NCBI GenBank assembly: GCA_011033025.1
Contig: WFMF01000203.1
Location: 62,001 to 126,000 of the forward strand
Direction of reading: 5' to 3'
Source: Beroe forskalii
Taxonomy: Eukaryota > Ctenophora > Nuda > Beroida > Beroidae
Length of the DNA stretch: 64,000 nt
Of the stretch, positions 56,738 through 64,000 are shown piece after piece. The position numbers and the translations under genes were made by a program. Every line of letters starts with the position of its first letter. Within the stretch, counting starts at the first letter, position 1. The notes under the pieces are model-generated. The model did not search any database and was not told the origin of the DNA. It saw nothing but the letters and a program-made list of their open reading frames with translations.

Positions 56738-56752
56738 CAAAAAGGAGAAAAG
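56738..56752 (-). promoter_or_regulatory. Polypurine tract
   Basis: A minus-strand run of G and A directly before a TGTAACA terminus. It is the priming site for plus-strand DNA synthesis in LTR elements. Confidence 0.6.
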
Positions 56753-56837
56753 TTTTTGGGGTTATCCAAAAAGTTTTCTATCTGGAAAGGGAAGGTGAAA
56801 ACAGTAAACAATTAATCGAAGTTATAAAAAGCATACT

Positions 56838-57105
56838 AGGATGATCAATCCCTGGCGAAATGTCCACTTTCTCTACAAATTCGGCAGGAATTATCACCCC
56901 CCTCCGTCACCTCCACCAAATGAACTGGCACCATTACTGTGACCAAGTCCATTACTTGACCCAAATCCATTTGTTTGAGCAGGAGCTGCTGGAGCAGCAG
57001 TTGTCTGTGGACAAGGTGGTCTGTGTTTTTGAACAGATCACCTTGCATTGATGCTCTAAGATTTACAGTTGACAATTCACTGGCAGAGATGATGTAAGCT
57101 GGTGT
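56838..57105 (-). pseudogene. Broken CCHC zinc-knuckle coding fragment
   Basis: A TATTTTTCAG acceptor-like site precedes a frame reading YIISASELSTVNLRASMQGD and LFKNTDHLV. A neighbouring frame reads PAQTNGFGSSNGLGHS and SFGGGDGGG, and a third reads SCRICRESGHFARD. The CX2CX4HX4C knuckle lacks its last cysteine because a TGA stop stands there. At least two frameshifts separate the parts. It could be a captured cellular exon or a nucleocapsid relic. Confidence 0.5.
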
Positions 57106-57184
57106 ACGGCAGCCTGAAAAATAACTTCATATTAATGTTGAGAACTGTTTCCGGGGAAGATTGTCAAGAGCTGTTATGCTCTCG

Positions 57185-57265
57185 ACCGCGTGCATGGTAT
57201 TATGCACGGTGCTATGCATTGTAATATGCATAGTATTATGCATGGTAATATGCATGGAATTATTT
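57185..57265. repeat. ATGCAT-type tandem repeat
   Basis: Five or six diverged copies of GCATGGTATTAT, giving a row of TGCATGG/ATGCAT words. The same word pair also occurs inside ORF X near 59735. Confidence 0.7.
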
Positions 57266-57429
57266 TGTTTTCATATTTGGGGTAATCCAAAGAGATTGTA
57301 TTCATATGAATCAAGGAGGTGGACAAGGGAAACAACGGTATAAGAGCAAACACGTAATTGAAGCTTTTTAGGAATGACATAAAAATGTGGGTATTCACAG
57401 AATACATGGGGACAAGAGAGGTTGAATGA

Positions 57430-57720
57430 CGTCAACTGTGTTATCAGTTGATGCCATATCTTGACCGTTCAACTGTGTAATCAGTTAAGCAGTTTGAATG
57501 TGTTAAAAACACAATTAGGAACGTAAAACAACTGGGTTATCAGTTGATTACCATGCTTTGCACGTAAAGTGTCACAACTGTGTTATCAGCTGCTATTCAC
57601 TCTAAGTGGCTGATATAACTGTGTTGTCAGTTAACCAGTAAGTTTGTGTTAAAAAACACAGTTCAAAGTGTAACGCAACCGTGTAATCGGTTGATTACGC
57701 TTACCGAACAACTTGGTGTT
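57430..57720. repeat. Cluster of AACTG-N6-CAGTT palindromes
   Basis: At least six copies of AACTGTGTTATCAGTTGAT-like sequence at 40-60 bp spacing, each an imperfect palindrome. It begins at the stop codon of ORF X. Confidence 0.75.
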
Positions 57721-60041
57721 CAGTTGTTCCTGGGGAACACAGCCCTCGCAACTGGAGTGTCGAGGTTGTGGAGCCACCAGAGCCGGCTGAGGAGGCGATG
57801 GAGTTCCTCGGATGCTATTCCGATGCTCTCCCTCAGGCTCTGTTTACCGAACAGTTGTCGGCAGTTGGTGATGTGTGACTCCACCCCTCGAGTAAACTCA
57901 GACATACGCAGTTTTGCGTAGTAGAAGAGTTTACTCTTCTTGGATGATGTGGGTGGTTCCCTGTTCTGGGAACCATCACCACACATCTTTCTCCAGCGCA
58001 CACTGTTCTGTGTGGTGGAGTCCGTTGCGATGAAAGCTGCGACTGTCATGCCAGCAGCCTCCATTCTGAGACGGAGTCGGGTCAACACTGTCTCATACTC
58101 ATCCCAGGATGAGATGCGGACGTCCAGTTCTTCGGACACCGCATCTCTGATGGACTCCTGGAGAGTCTTGAAAGCAGTCCGCCTCGGTAATGAGGCGGCC
58201 TCAAAATGTTGACCCTCGTCAGCCCATGCCGCTGGTGACCCCATGTATTCGGGATCAGTTGGAGGAATGGGATCCCGAAGAGCTGATGGGTCCCAGTCGA
58301 CAATGGACTCAAGGTGGATTCCCTTCCCAGTATTGGGAGGCTTCCGGAGATCGTCTAGCTGCCAGTCGATCTCCTCGAGCCGATCCACCTTGCGTTTCTC
58401 GTAGCCTGCAGCGGGCTGGTGAGGGTCGCCAGACGCACTGTCATCGTTGGAGGGGTGCGTGGCGATCCTCGACCGCATCCGTTCCAGGCTCCGCTGACCA
58501 CCAACCGCTCGGTTATCCTCCCAACGGGAGGCAAACTGATCGGATCGCCGCTCTGCCTGCCTCCTCTTGCCCAACTTGTCCTTGAGTTTTTGGGCCTCCT
58601 TGTTATAGAAGGCCGTCTTTCGCTCAAGAGACCGGACAAGTTCTTGGGCCTTCAACCGGTGGTTGGAGATCTGTTTCTCCAGTTTCTCAGACTCCCGTCT
58701 CTGCTCGGTCTTGAGCAGCTCCAGTTCTTCCAGTACGTTATTACTGGAATCGCTGGAGGGGGGTCTGGAAGTGACCGCAGTTCGCTGGAACTTCGGTGCC
58801 CCTCTAGTGGCGTGGCGGGTGGGGCTGGGAGTTCGTCTCCGCGGTGACCTGCTGGAGGTCGGAAGTTCCGGAATGGGGCTGGGGGAGCTGGGAATCACCA
58901 CGTCCATAGGTGACTCCACGCATGTGTCATCATGACTGGAGTCCCTATGATCCTCTGCACACGTGTCATCGTGCGCAGAGCTGCTTGCAGCCGCCCCTGC
59001 ACCCGGGTGATCGAGTGTTGGGTGGCTGTCCTTCGGGACACTCGTGTCATCGAGTGTCGAAGGGGCTGAGGTGGCGATTGGATGGGACTCCGCCACTGGC
59101 TCAGGAGGCGGTACGGGGTGAGCTGTAGTGGGGGGCTCGGATGGTACAGGTGGGGGCTCAGCCACCTCCAAGATAACGTTGACGTTCTTGGGTGGCTTTA
59201 AAAGCTTGGGGCCCCCCTTCCCGCTGAGCACCCCTTCAAAGTACTTGACAAAGTTATTCGTCTGCTCTTTGTATACCCCATACAGCCTTACCTGAGAGTC
59301 CCTAAGGTCCACTCTTCCCGAGCCACTCCCCTCCTCGAAGATGGGGTCTTTGGAGGGGTCAAGACCCGCAGCTTCGAACCACATCCTGAGCAGGCCTCTG
59401 TTGCGGGTGATGGTAGACCAATAGAGGGCTCGAGTCCATTCGTTAGGGAGGCTTTGTAGGTGGTGGAGGTTCCTTAGGACGGCTTCTGGGGTATTCCAGA
59501 GGGCAGCGCCTGTTATGGCAGCTGCTATGAGGGAGGTGTTGTAGGTGGGCCCCTCCCTCAGTAGTCGTCGCATGACCTCGTACTTTGCCTCCCCCTGAGA
59601 ATGAAAATTCACTGTATTGTGAAGTGTTTCATTGGAGATATTGGAGACGGTAATGTCATCCGTGATCTCGGAAATTCCGCTTTTTATTTCTGATGGAAAA
59701 TAATCGAGAGCAGAAATGCTCTTATAACTATGCATGGTATTATGCATGAAAGCGGAATTATTGACCGTAGTTGACATGTTATTGTCACTAGGTGCGGCAA
59801 CCTCGGTTTTATTAAGAGAAGAATCGTCAGGGTTATCTAACAACTTTTCGCAAGAATCAACGATATGGAGGGGATCATCCATATCGTTGTCTATTAGCAT
59901 AGTGTTATCCATGCTATTAGCGCTTAGTAGTAGAATATTTTCCAACTCTTGGCTTACCTCGTCTTCCGCCCAGGTGTCCAAACTCTTCTCCAAGTCCATG
60001 GTAGGTGAGGTAGGGTCTGGTTGTAGTATACGCTCAATCAT
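57720..60041 (-). CDS. ORF X, 773-codon protein of the LTR element, function unknown
   Basis: An uninterrupted minus-strand frame between env and the 3' LTR. The N-terminal 130 residues are acidic. A helical region follows (about 155-285), with EVMRRLLREGPTYN and NEWTRALYWSTITRNRG, then a proline/serine-rich stretch (about 295-420) and an SPRRRTPSPTRH basic patch. A coiled coil comes next (about 445-515) and a conserved-looking C-terminal region ending NLDTPVARAVFPRNN. It has no signal peptide, no transmembrane segment and no zinc knuckle. Domain order (helical, proline-rich, basic, coiled coil) would suit a structural or Gag-like protein, but its position after env is unusual. I do not recognise the family. 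Confidence 0.6.
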   Translation of the reverse strand: MIERILQPDPTSPTMDLEKSLDTWAEDEVSQELENILLLSANSMDNTMLIDNDMDDPLHIVDSCEKLLDNPDDSSLNKTEVAAPSDNNMSTTVNNSAFMHNTMHSYKSISALDYFPSEIKSGISEITDDITVSNISNETLHNTVNFHSQGEAKYEVMRRLLREGPTYNTSLIAAAITGAALWNTPEAVLRNLHHLQSLPNEWTRALYWSTITRNRGLLRMWFEAAGLDPSKDPIFEEGSGSGRVDLRDSQVRLYGVYKEQTNNFVKYFEGVLSGKGGPKLLKPPKNVNVILEVAEPPPVPSEPPTTAHPVPPPEPVAESHPIATSAPSTLDDTSVPKDSHPTLDHPGAGAAASSSAHDDTCAEDHRDSSHDDTCVESPMDVVIPSSPSPIPELPTSSRSPRRRTPSPTRHATRGAPKFQRTAVTSRPPSSDSSNNVLEELELLKTEQRRESEKLEKQISNHRLKAQELVRSLERKTAFYNKEAQKLKDKLGKRRQAERRSDQFASRWEDNRAVGGQRSLERMRSRIATHPSNDDSASGDPHQPAAGYEKRKVDRLEEIDWQLDDLRKPPNTGKGIHLESIVDWDPSALRDPIPPTDPEYMGSPAAWADEGQHFEAASLPRRTAFKTLQESIRDAVSEELDVRISSWDEYETVLTRLRLRMEAAGMTVAAFIATDSTTQNSVRWRKMCGDGSQNREPPTSSKKSKLFYYAKLRMSEFTRGVESHITNCRQLFGKQSLRESIGIASEELHRLLSRLWWLHNLDTPVARAVFPRNN

Positions 60042-60578
60042 AGGAGAGAGAAAAGGGTTAGGGGTGACATTAAAAGTATAGTATAAAAATTAGTAAAATA
60101 TAGACATAGAAAAAAAAATTTGGAGAAAAGAAAATATAGATATATATAATTACAAGAATAGGGAAATAGCAGAAGCAAAAAAATTTTGAAATTATTTCTA
60201 AGAAAGGAGCTAAGGCAACTGGGGAAAAAATTTCTAAGTAATCGACTAAGGTAACTGAGCTACTGGGCAGTGTTATCTGCTCCAAATCAAGGAGAAACGG
60301 TACTGTAATGTCCGTTCCACGTGAATAAATAGGATAAATTCTCGGGTATTCGAGGGAATCCAGGTGTGAATCCAGGTGTTAATCCAGGAGAGGGACTAAT
60401 TAAAGATAAGCGGGGAGATAATAAAGGATGCAGGGCAGGTTTTTGCCCTGTAAATTTTTACCTTAATTAACTTACCATTGTTCACCGGGCACTTACTGAG
60501 TATTCAGTAAGTATGAAGCTCATTGAAACATATTTCCTGTAATGGAAAGTGTTTAAAGTGAGCGTTTCCGGATGCTAC
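60042..60578. other. Non-coding spacer between env and ORF X
   Basis: AT-rich spacer with one hairpin, CAGGGCA-GGTTTT-TGCCCTG, at about 60432-60451. No LTR terminus or purine tract was found on the minus strand here. Confidence 0.5.
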
Positions 60579-62366
60579 TCAGGAGGAAAATCGTCTCTGC
60601 TGCTCTGATAAGGTATTAGTTGGTTCAACGTAAATTGAATTATACCTTTGAAGCCTACAGTGCCTAACTAGGTTATTAATCAGGTACCAAAACTCCATGG
60701 TGAAAAGTACGGCTACAGCTGCCGTTAACCCAATTAGCCATGCAGAGTACGAATGCCCCTCCGTATTGAAGGGCTGAAGAAATACTGGCTCTATGACGTT
60801 ATTCAAAGAGGTATTAAACCGCTCACAAATTTCCCTGAAAACTCGCGAGATTTCATCCGCGTCTATGGTATTATAGATGGGAAGATCTATGGAGTAGTTA
60901 GCTGGATAGAGAGGAGTAAGCATTTCTAAGGGTGAAATTAACTGTGTCTCACCAATCTGTATTGCATGGACGTTATTCCATGGAATATAGGCAGTTCTAG
61001 ACTTAGTAAACTTGACTATTGATGTCCAGCCCGTGCTATTTATAGAATAAGTGTTCCTGCGAATGTTATTCCGCACCAACACTCCAATAGCAGAGACACT
61101 GTAAGCATAGTAATTGTTACAAGTGGCGCTGGAATAGAGACAGTCAATTTTGTTACGTTGTAGACATGATTCACGTTTTTGAACCTCTACCATATGATTA
61201 CACACATATAACGCATTGTTTTGTGCGCAATCCTCTAGATCTATGTCGTAGAACATGTTATTATGTTCATAGACATATTTAGGCAAGTGAAAGTAATTGC
61301 ACGTGTCATTTTTGATTAGCGTTCCAACTTGGTTGGTTCTAAACAAGTTGAAATAGCTATCTTTCTTGTAAATCAAAGGTATGTCCAAGACAAAATGAGC
61401 CAAGCTGAAATCACTGTCAATTTCAACAAGGGTCATCTTGGCCATGGAATACAGCAAGAAAGGATGATCCTGAAAAATAGTCATATTTAATTCAGAATGC
61501 TGATTGATCACGTTTTTGATCATTCTAGGATCCATAAGTTTAGGAGTCAAGTTAATTGACGATAGGCCATTAAGCCCACCAGAAAGGAGATTGTCAATTA
61601 TCTGACTGTAATGCCAGAATTGATTACTTAATCTAGTCTGCAATGAGTCGAAATACTGATTACACGAAAGTTCCTCCATGAAATTGGAGGTTTCCGTAGC
61701 TATGTTATTAGCTAGACTAATTAAATTCTCCTTTATGGTAACTATCTCAGACTGTTGTGTCTGGATTTGTTTCCGAATATCATCGATCGCATACTTATAC
61801 TCATCAAGATGCGTATTAATTTTATGTATCTGATATTCGGATACGGCTCCTAGGGCTAGACCTAAAATACTACCTCCTAATCCCAGTGCTGTCAGAATTG
61901 ATCTTTTTTCACGGTGGCTGTCCTCCTTTGGTTTTAAAGGAAGGACATACGGCCGTAAGATCTCAAGCCTTGAATTTATGAAGTCATCAATTCTTCGTTT
62001 CTGTAATGAAACGAGTTCCTTGCATGATCGCACAAATTTTCCATCGATCTCTAGTCTTAGGACCATGGAGTGTCGTATGATACTAGTTTTAGTCTCAGAC
62101 GATTTTTTGCTAATTTTACACCTGTTAAGCACTGACCAATCAGTAGTGGTTGGTAAGGAGGCTCGTGTAATGTTAGGAATTCTGACAAAAACACTTAGGA
62201 GGGCGGTTTTATCGGTAATTGATAACATACCTATTTTTTCGGCTTTTACACCAACCAGGGTTGCAACTAGGTCTTCAGAAGCTCCCTTGTCCCAAGTACG
62301 TGACGTTGTTGTCATTCCGTGGACTGCTGTCAGTACCCACAACCATGTGATAACTGTAAACACCAT
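60579..62366 (-). CDS. env: Envelope-like fusion glycoprotein of the LTR element
   Basis: 595 codons, one open frame, with the layout of a class I-type fusion glycoprotein. There is an N-terminal signal peptide (about 1-17), an N-terminal domain with cysteines and N-glycosylation sites, and a furin-type site REKR at 152-155. A glycine/alanine/leucine-rich hydrophobic segment follows (about 156-178) as a candidate fusion peptide, then a heptad-rich coiled coil (about 180-235). A cysteine-rich ectodomain follows, and a transmembrane helix near 547-568 with a short cytoplasmic tail. It lies downstream of integrase, the normal position for env. Such genes occur in errantivirus-like Metaviridae and other invertebrate LTR elements; exact ancestry cannot be assigned by eye. 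No stops or frameshifts are visible. Confidence 0.8.
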   Translation of the reverse strand: MVFTVITWLWVLTAVHGMTTTSRTWDKGASEDLVATLVGVKAEKIGMLSITDKTALLSVFVRIPNITRASLPTTTDWSVLNRCKISKKSSETKTSIIRHSMVLRLEIDGKFVRSCKELVSLQKRRIDDFINSRLEILRPYVLPLKPKEDSHREKRSILTALGLGGSILGLALGAVSEYQIHKINTHLDEYKYAIDDIRKQIQTQQSEIVTIKENLISLANNIATETSNFMEELSCNQYFDSLQTRLSNQFWHYSQIIDNLLSGGLNGLSSINLTPKLMDPRMIKNVINQHSELNMTIFQDHPFLLYSMAKMTLVEIDSDFSLAHFVLDIPLIYKKDSYFNLFRTNQVGTLIKNDTCNYFHLPKYVYEHNNMFYDIDLEDCAQNNALYVCNHMVEVQKRESCLQRNKIDCLYSSATCNNYYAYSVSAIGVLVRNNIRRNTYSINSTGWTSIVKFTKSRTAYIPWNNVHAIQIGETQLISPLEMLTPLYPANYSIDLPIYNTIDADEISRVFREICERFNTSLNNVIEPVFLQPFNTEGHSYSAWLIGLTAAVAVLFTMEFWYLINNLVRHCRLQRYNSIYVEPTNTLSEQQRRFSS

Positions 62367-62668
62367 TCTATAAACAAATTTCCACTTTTAACTCTGAAAT
62401 GTACTGCGCTAAGTTATGTCAGATAAGTTTTTACGTGACAAAACCAGTTAATTCTATATTTCTGTCCGGAATAAAACATAGACAACTCAGTAATGACATT
62501 GAAAAACAGTGACATAGACGAGAGTTAGTGGAACAATAGTGGGACAAGGAACTAGGGCAAAGATAACTACCTAGCGTAATAAGTTTGAAAAAGTAAAAAT
62601 ACTTAGCGTTATCTAAGTTTTTTTTTAGCCAAAATCTTTATTCAAACTTCAATTTAGCTATAGTTAAC
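62367..62668. other. Spacer between integrase and env
   Basis: AT-rich 300-bp spacer with three repeats of AACTTAGCGTTATCTAAG-like words near 62565-62690. It could hold a splice acceptor for env mRNA. Confidence 0.4.
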
Positions 62669-64000
62669 TTAGCGTTTTCTAAGTTTTCTAGCTAGACTCT
62701 TCAACGGAGACTTCTTTTTTCTGGGCCTGAGGTTATACCTCGGCTCAGGATCTACGTTGAGATCGTCTCCGATGCCCGTAGATCTCGAAAGGTCTCTTGC
62801 CACCACGGGCGGCTCGAAGCCACGCCCTCTGCCGATGGCGTACCTGTCTATATCAGGTAACGAAATGGACCGTGTTGGAGTGGTGTTCTCCCTGCTGCTC
62901 GGACCAGCAGCTGCGTTGTCATCCATGTTATTGGATAACTGTCGCGATCTCGAGCTCCTAGGAGAACTATCTGGAGATGATCTAGGAGTCTCGAACCTCT
63001 CAGGACTATGAGATTCACTATGTCGAGATTGTGAAGACGATCGGTTATGACGTCTTCTATCCTCGCTCTCCTGTGTCTCAGGAATACTCGGAGTAGGGCT
63101 GCCGGTGATAGCCGGACTACTCATAGTAGGTTGACGTTTAACGAAGGTAATTTCGATATCGTCATCCGAGCTTGAGCTCGATCTTTTTGACCTCGTAGCA
63201 GGTTTATCTTTACCTGCCGTAGCCTTCGAATTACTCTGTGGCTCAGAATCCCCCGTTATAGGGATTTTTGAGTATTTATTAGCCTTGTAAAGTTTCAGTT
63301 TTGAAATATTTACAATTTTATTGGTGCCATTAAGATCAATAATGTAATTATGATCGCTAATTTTCTCAATGACCCTGTAAGGTCCTGACCACTTCTTGGA
63401 ATATTTATGCTCAGGCGTGTTGCACAGTAAAAAACATAAATCTCCCACCTTGAAAGAGACATCCTTCACGTGGCGATTATATTGATTACACTGGTACTGC
63501 GCAGCTCTCTTGGTGTGATCCAAGGCCCTGCGAGTAATATCACGCACCTTAGCATATAAATCGTAGGCATGAGTCTGAACTGGCGTAGTTACGTCATTAA
63601 CTCGCAGTTCCTCTAGCCTATTATCGTTACTAACGAATAAGTCACGAGGCATAGTAAGCTCTCGGCCAAACACCAGGAAATTTGCGCTGTATCCCGTTTT
63701 GGATGACTTAAGCGCATTAAGAGCAAATACTATGTATTTAGCATATAAATCATAATCCTTGAACTGGTTATTAGTCAAGCAAGCTCTAAAACAAGTGTTA
63801 AGACGACGGTTTTGCCGTTCAACCTTGCCTTGGGTTTGAGAATGAAAACTAGTACCAGGTTTATCCTCAATGCCAAAAAGCTTCAGAACCGTAGTAAACA
63901 GTTTGCTAGTAAAATTCTGTGCTAAATCATGATGAATAGCACGAGGCACACCAAACCTAAGAATCCAAAATTCAACAATGGCTTTGATAGTAGCCTCAGT
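62669..64000 (-). CDS. pol: Ty3/Gypsy integrase, C-terminal part of pol (cut by the window edge)
   Basis: The frame is open to the right edge, so the N-terminal zinc domain and first catalytic Asp lie outside. It shows the second Asp in IHHDLAQNF and the catalytic Glu in QTQGKVERQNR with the DX35E spacing of integrases, then GYSANFLVFGRELTMP, characteristic of Ty3/Gypsy. The KKWSGPYRVIEKISDHNYII segment is the GPY/F module. The rest is a long Ser/Arg-rich tail ending RYNLRPRKKK and a basic C-terminus. The tail is longer than usual. Confidence 0.92.
   Translation of the reverse strand, partial: TEATIKAIVEFWILRFGVPRAIHHDLAQNFTSKLFTTVLKLFGIEDKPGTSFHSQTQGKVERQNRRLNTCFRACLTNNQFKDYDLYAKYIVFALNALKSSKTGYSANFLVFGRELTMPRDLFVSNDNRLEELRVNDVTTPVQTHAYDLYAKVRDITRRALDHTKRAAQYQCNQYNRHVKDVSFKVGDLCFLLCNTPEHKYSKKWSGPYRVIEKISDHNYIIDLNGTNKIVNISKLKLYKANKYSKIPITGDSEPQSNSKATAGKDKPATRSKRSSSSSDDDIEITFVKRQPTMSSPAITGSPTPSIPETQESEDRRRHNRSSSQSRHSESHSPERFETPRSSPDSSPRSSRSRQLSNNMDDNAAAGPSSRENTTPTRSISLPDIDRYAIGRGRGFEPPVVARDLSRSTGIGDDLNVDPEPRYNLRPRKKKSPLKSLARKLRKR

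Noticed and set aside
58190-58847. Plus-strand frames of 90-142 codons opposite ORF X
   Set aside because: Shadows of the long minus-strand frame in GC-rich sequence.
60432-60451. Rho-independent-type terminator hairpin
   Set aside because: The hairpin exists, but this is an animal retroelement where such terminators have no role.

Overview
The window looks like nuclear DNA of an invertebrate animal, probably marine and possibly lophotrochozoan; the phylum is an inference. It shows GT-AG introns, a class A GPCR, a U6 snRNA-like sequence, tRNA-derived SINEs, several non-LTR retrotransposon remnants, the 3' part of a Ty3/Gypsy-type element with an envelope gene, and a very large load of tandem and inverted repeats. 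Most long open frames between 44.9 and 51.8 kb are artefacts of a stop-free satellite.

Left half (0-30 kb). Three host genes lie head-to-tail on the minus strand. An intronless RBM28/Nop4-like protein (27584-30094) is followed by an intronless RNA polymerase III subunit RPC7 (POLR3G-like, 26298-26933). Next comes a split ArfGAP2/3 gene starting at 26018 that I followed through 13 exons to a stop at 4299. A complete intronless GPCR (5364-6353) lies inside its largest intron, on the same strand. The ArfGAP introns also hold a Jockey/CR1-like LINE (17.0-19.2 kb) split by a SINE, a 3.5-kb element with inverted repeats of about 0.7 kb (11.1-14.6 kb), an 18-bp minisatellite, foldbacks, and the C-terminal part of a second retroelement (24.1-25.2 kb).

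Middle (30-44.8 kb). This part is mostly dispersed and tandem repeats. It includes a decayed LINE end (34.3-34.8 kb), a 22-bp satellite arranged as a giant inverted repeat (37.6-41.3 kb), and a GGGAGCCCGACTTAGTAT array that reverses orientation (41.3-42.7 kb). A U6 snRNA-like sequence follows, with a broken LINE ORF1-type gene starting about 120 bp after it, then a 58-bp GGCGAATATT tandem repeat.

Right half (44.8-64 kb). A 32-bp satellite occupies about 5 kb in two blocks. Each block is followed by a copy of the same two-exon piece of an unidentified gene. The first copy and the junction at 49.7-50.3 kb look like a consensus of two different sequences interleaved base by base, so the duplication is probably an assembly error. 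Then come a perfect 104-bp palindrome, 37-bp and 24-bp minisatellites and a CAGTG-rich stretch. The last 7 kb is the 3' part of a minus-strand Ty3/Gypsy-like element: integrase C-terminal half, envelope-like fusion glycoprotein, an unexplained 773-codon ORF, repeats, a polypurine tract and a probable LTR. The unusual order pol-env-ORF X-LTR and the U6/ORF1 juxtaposition are the two parts I would look at first.
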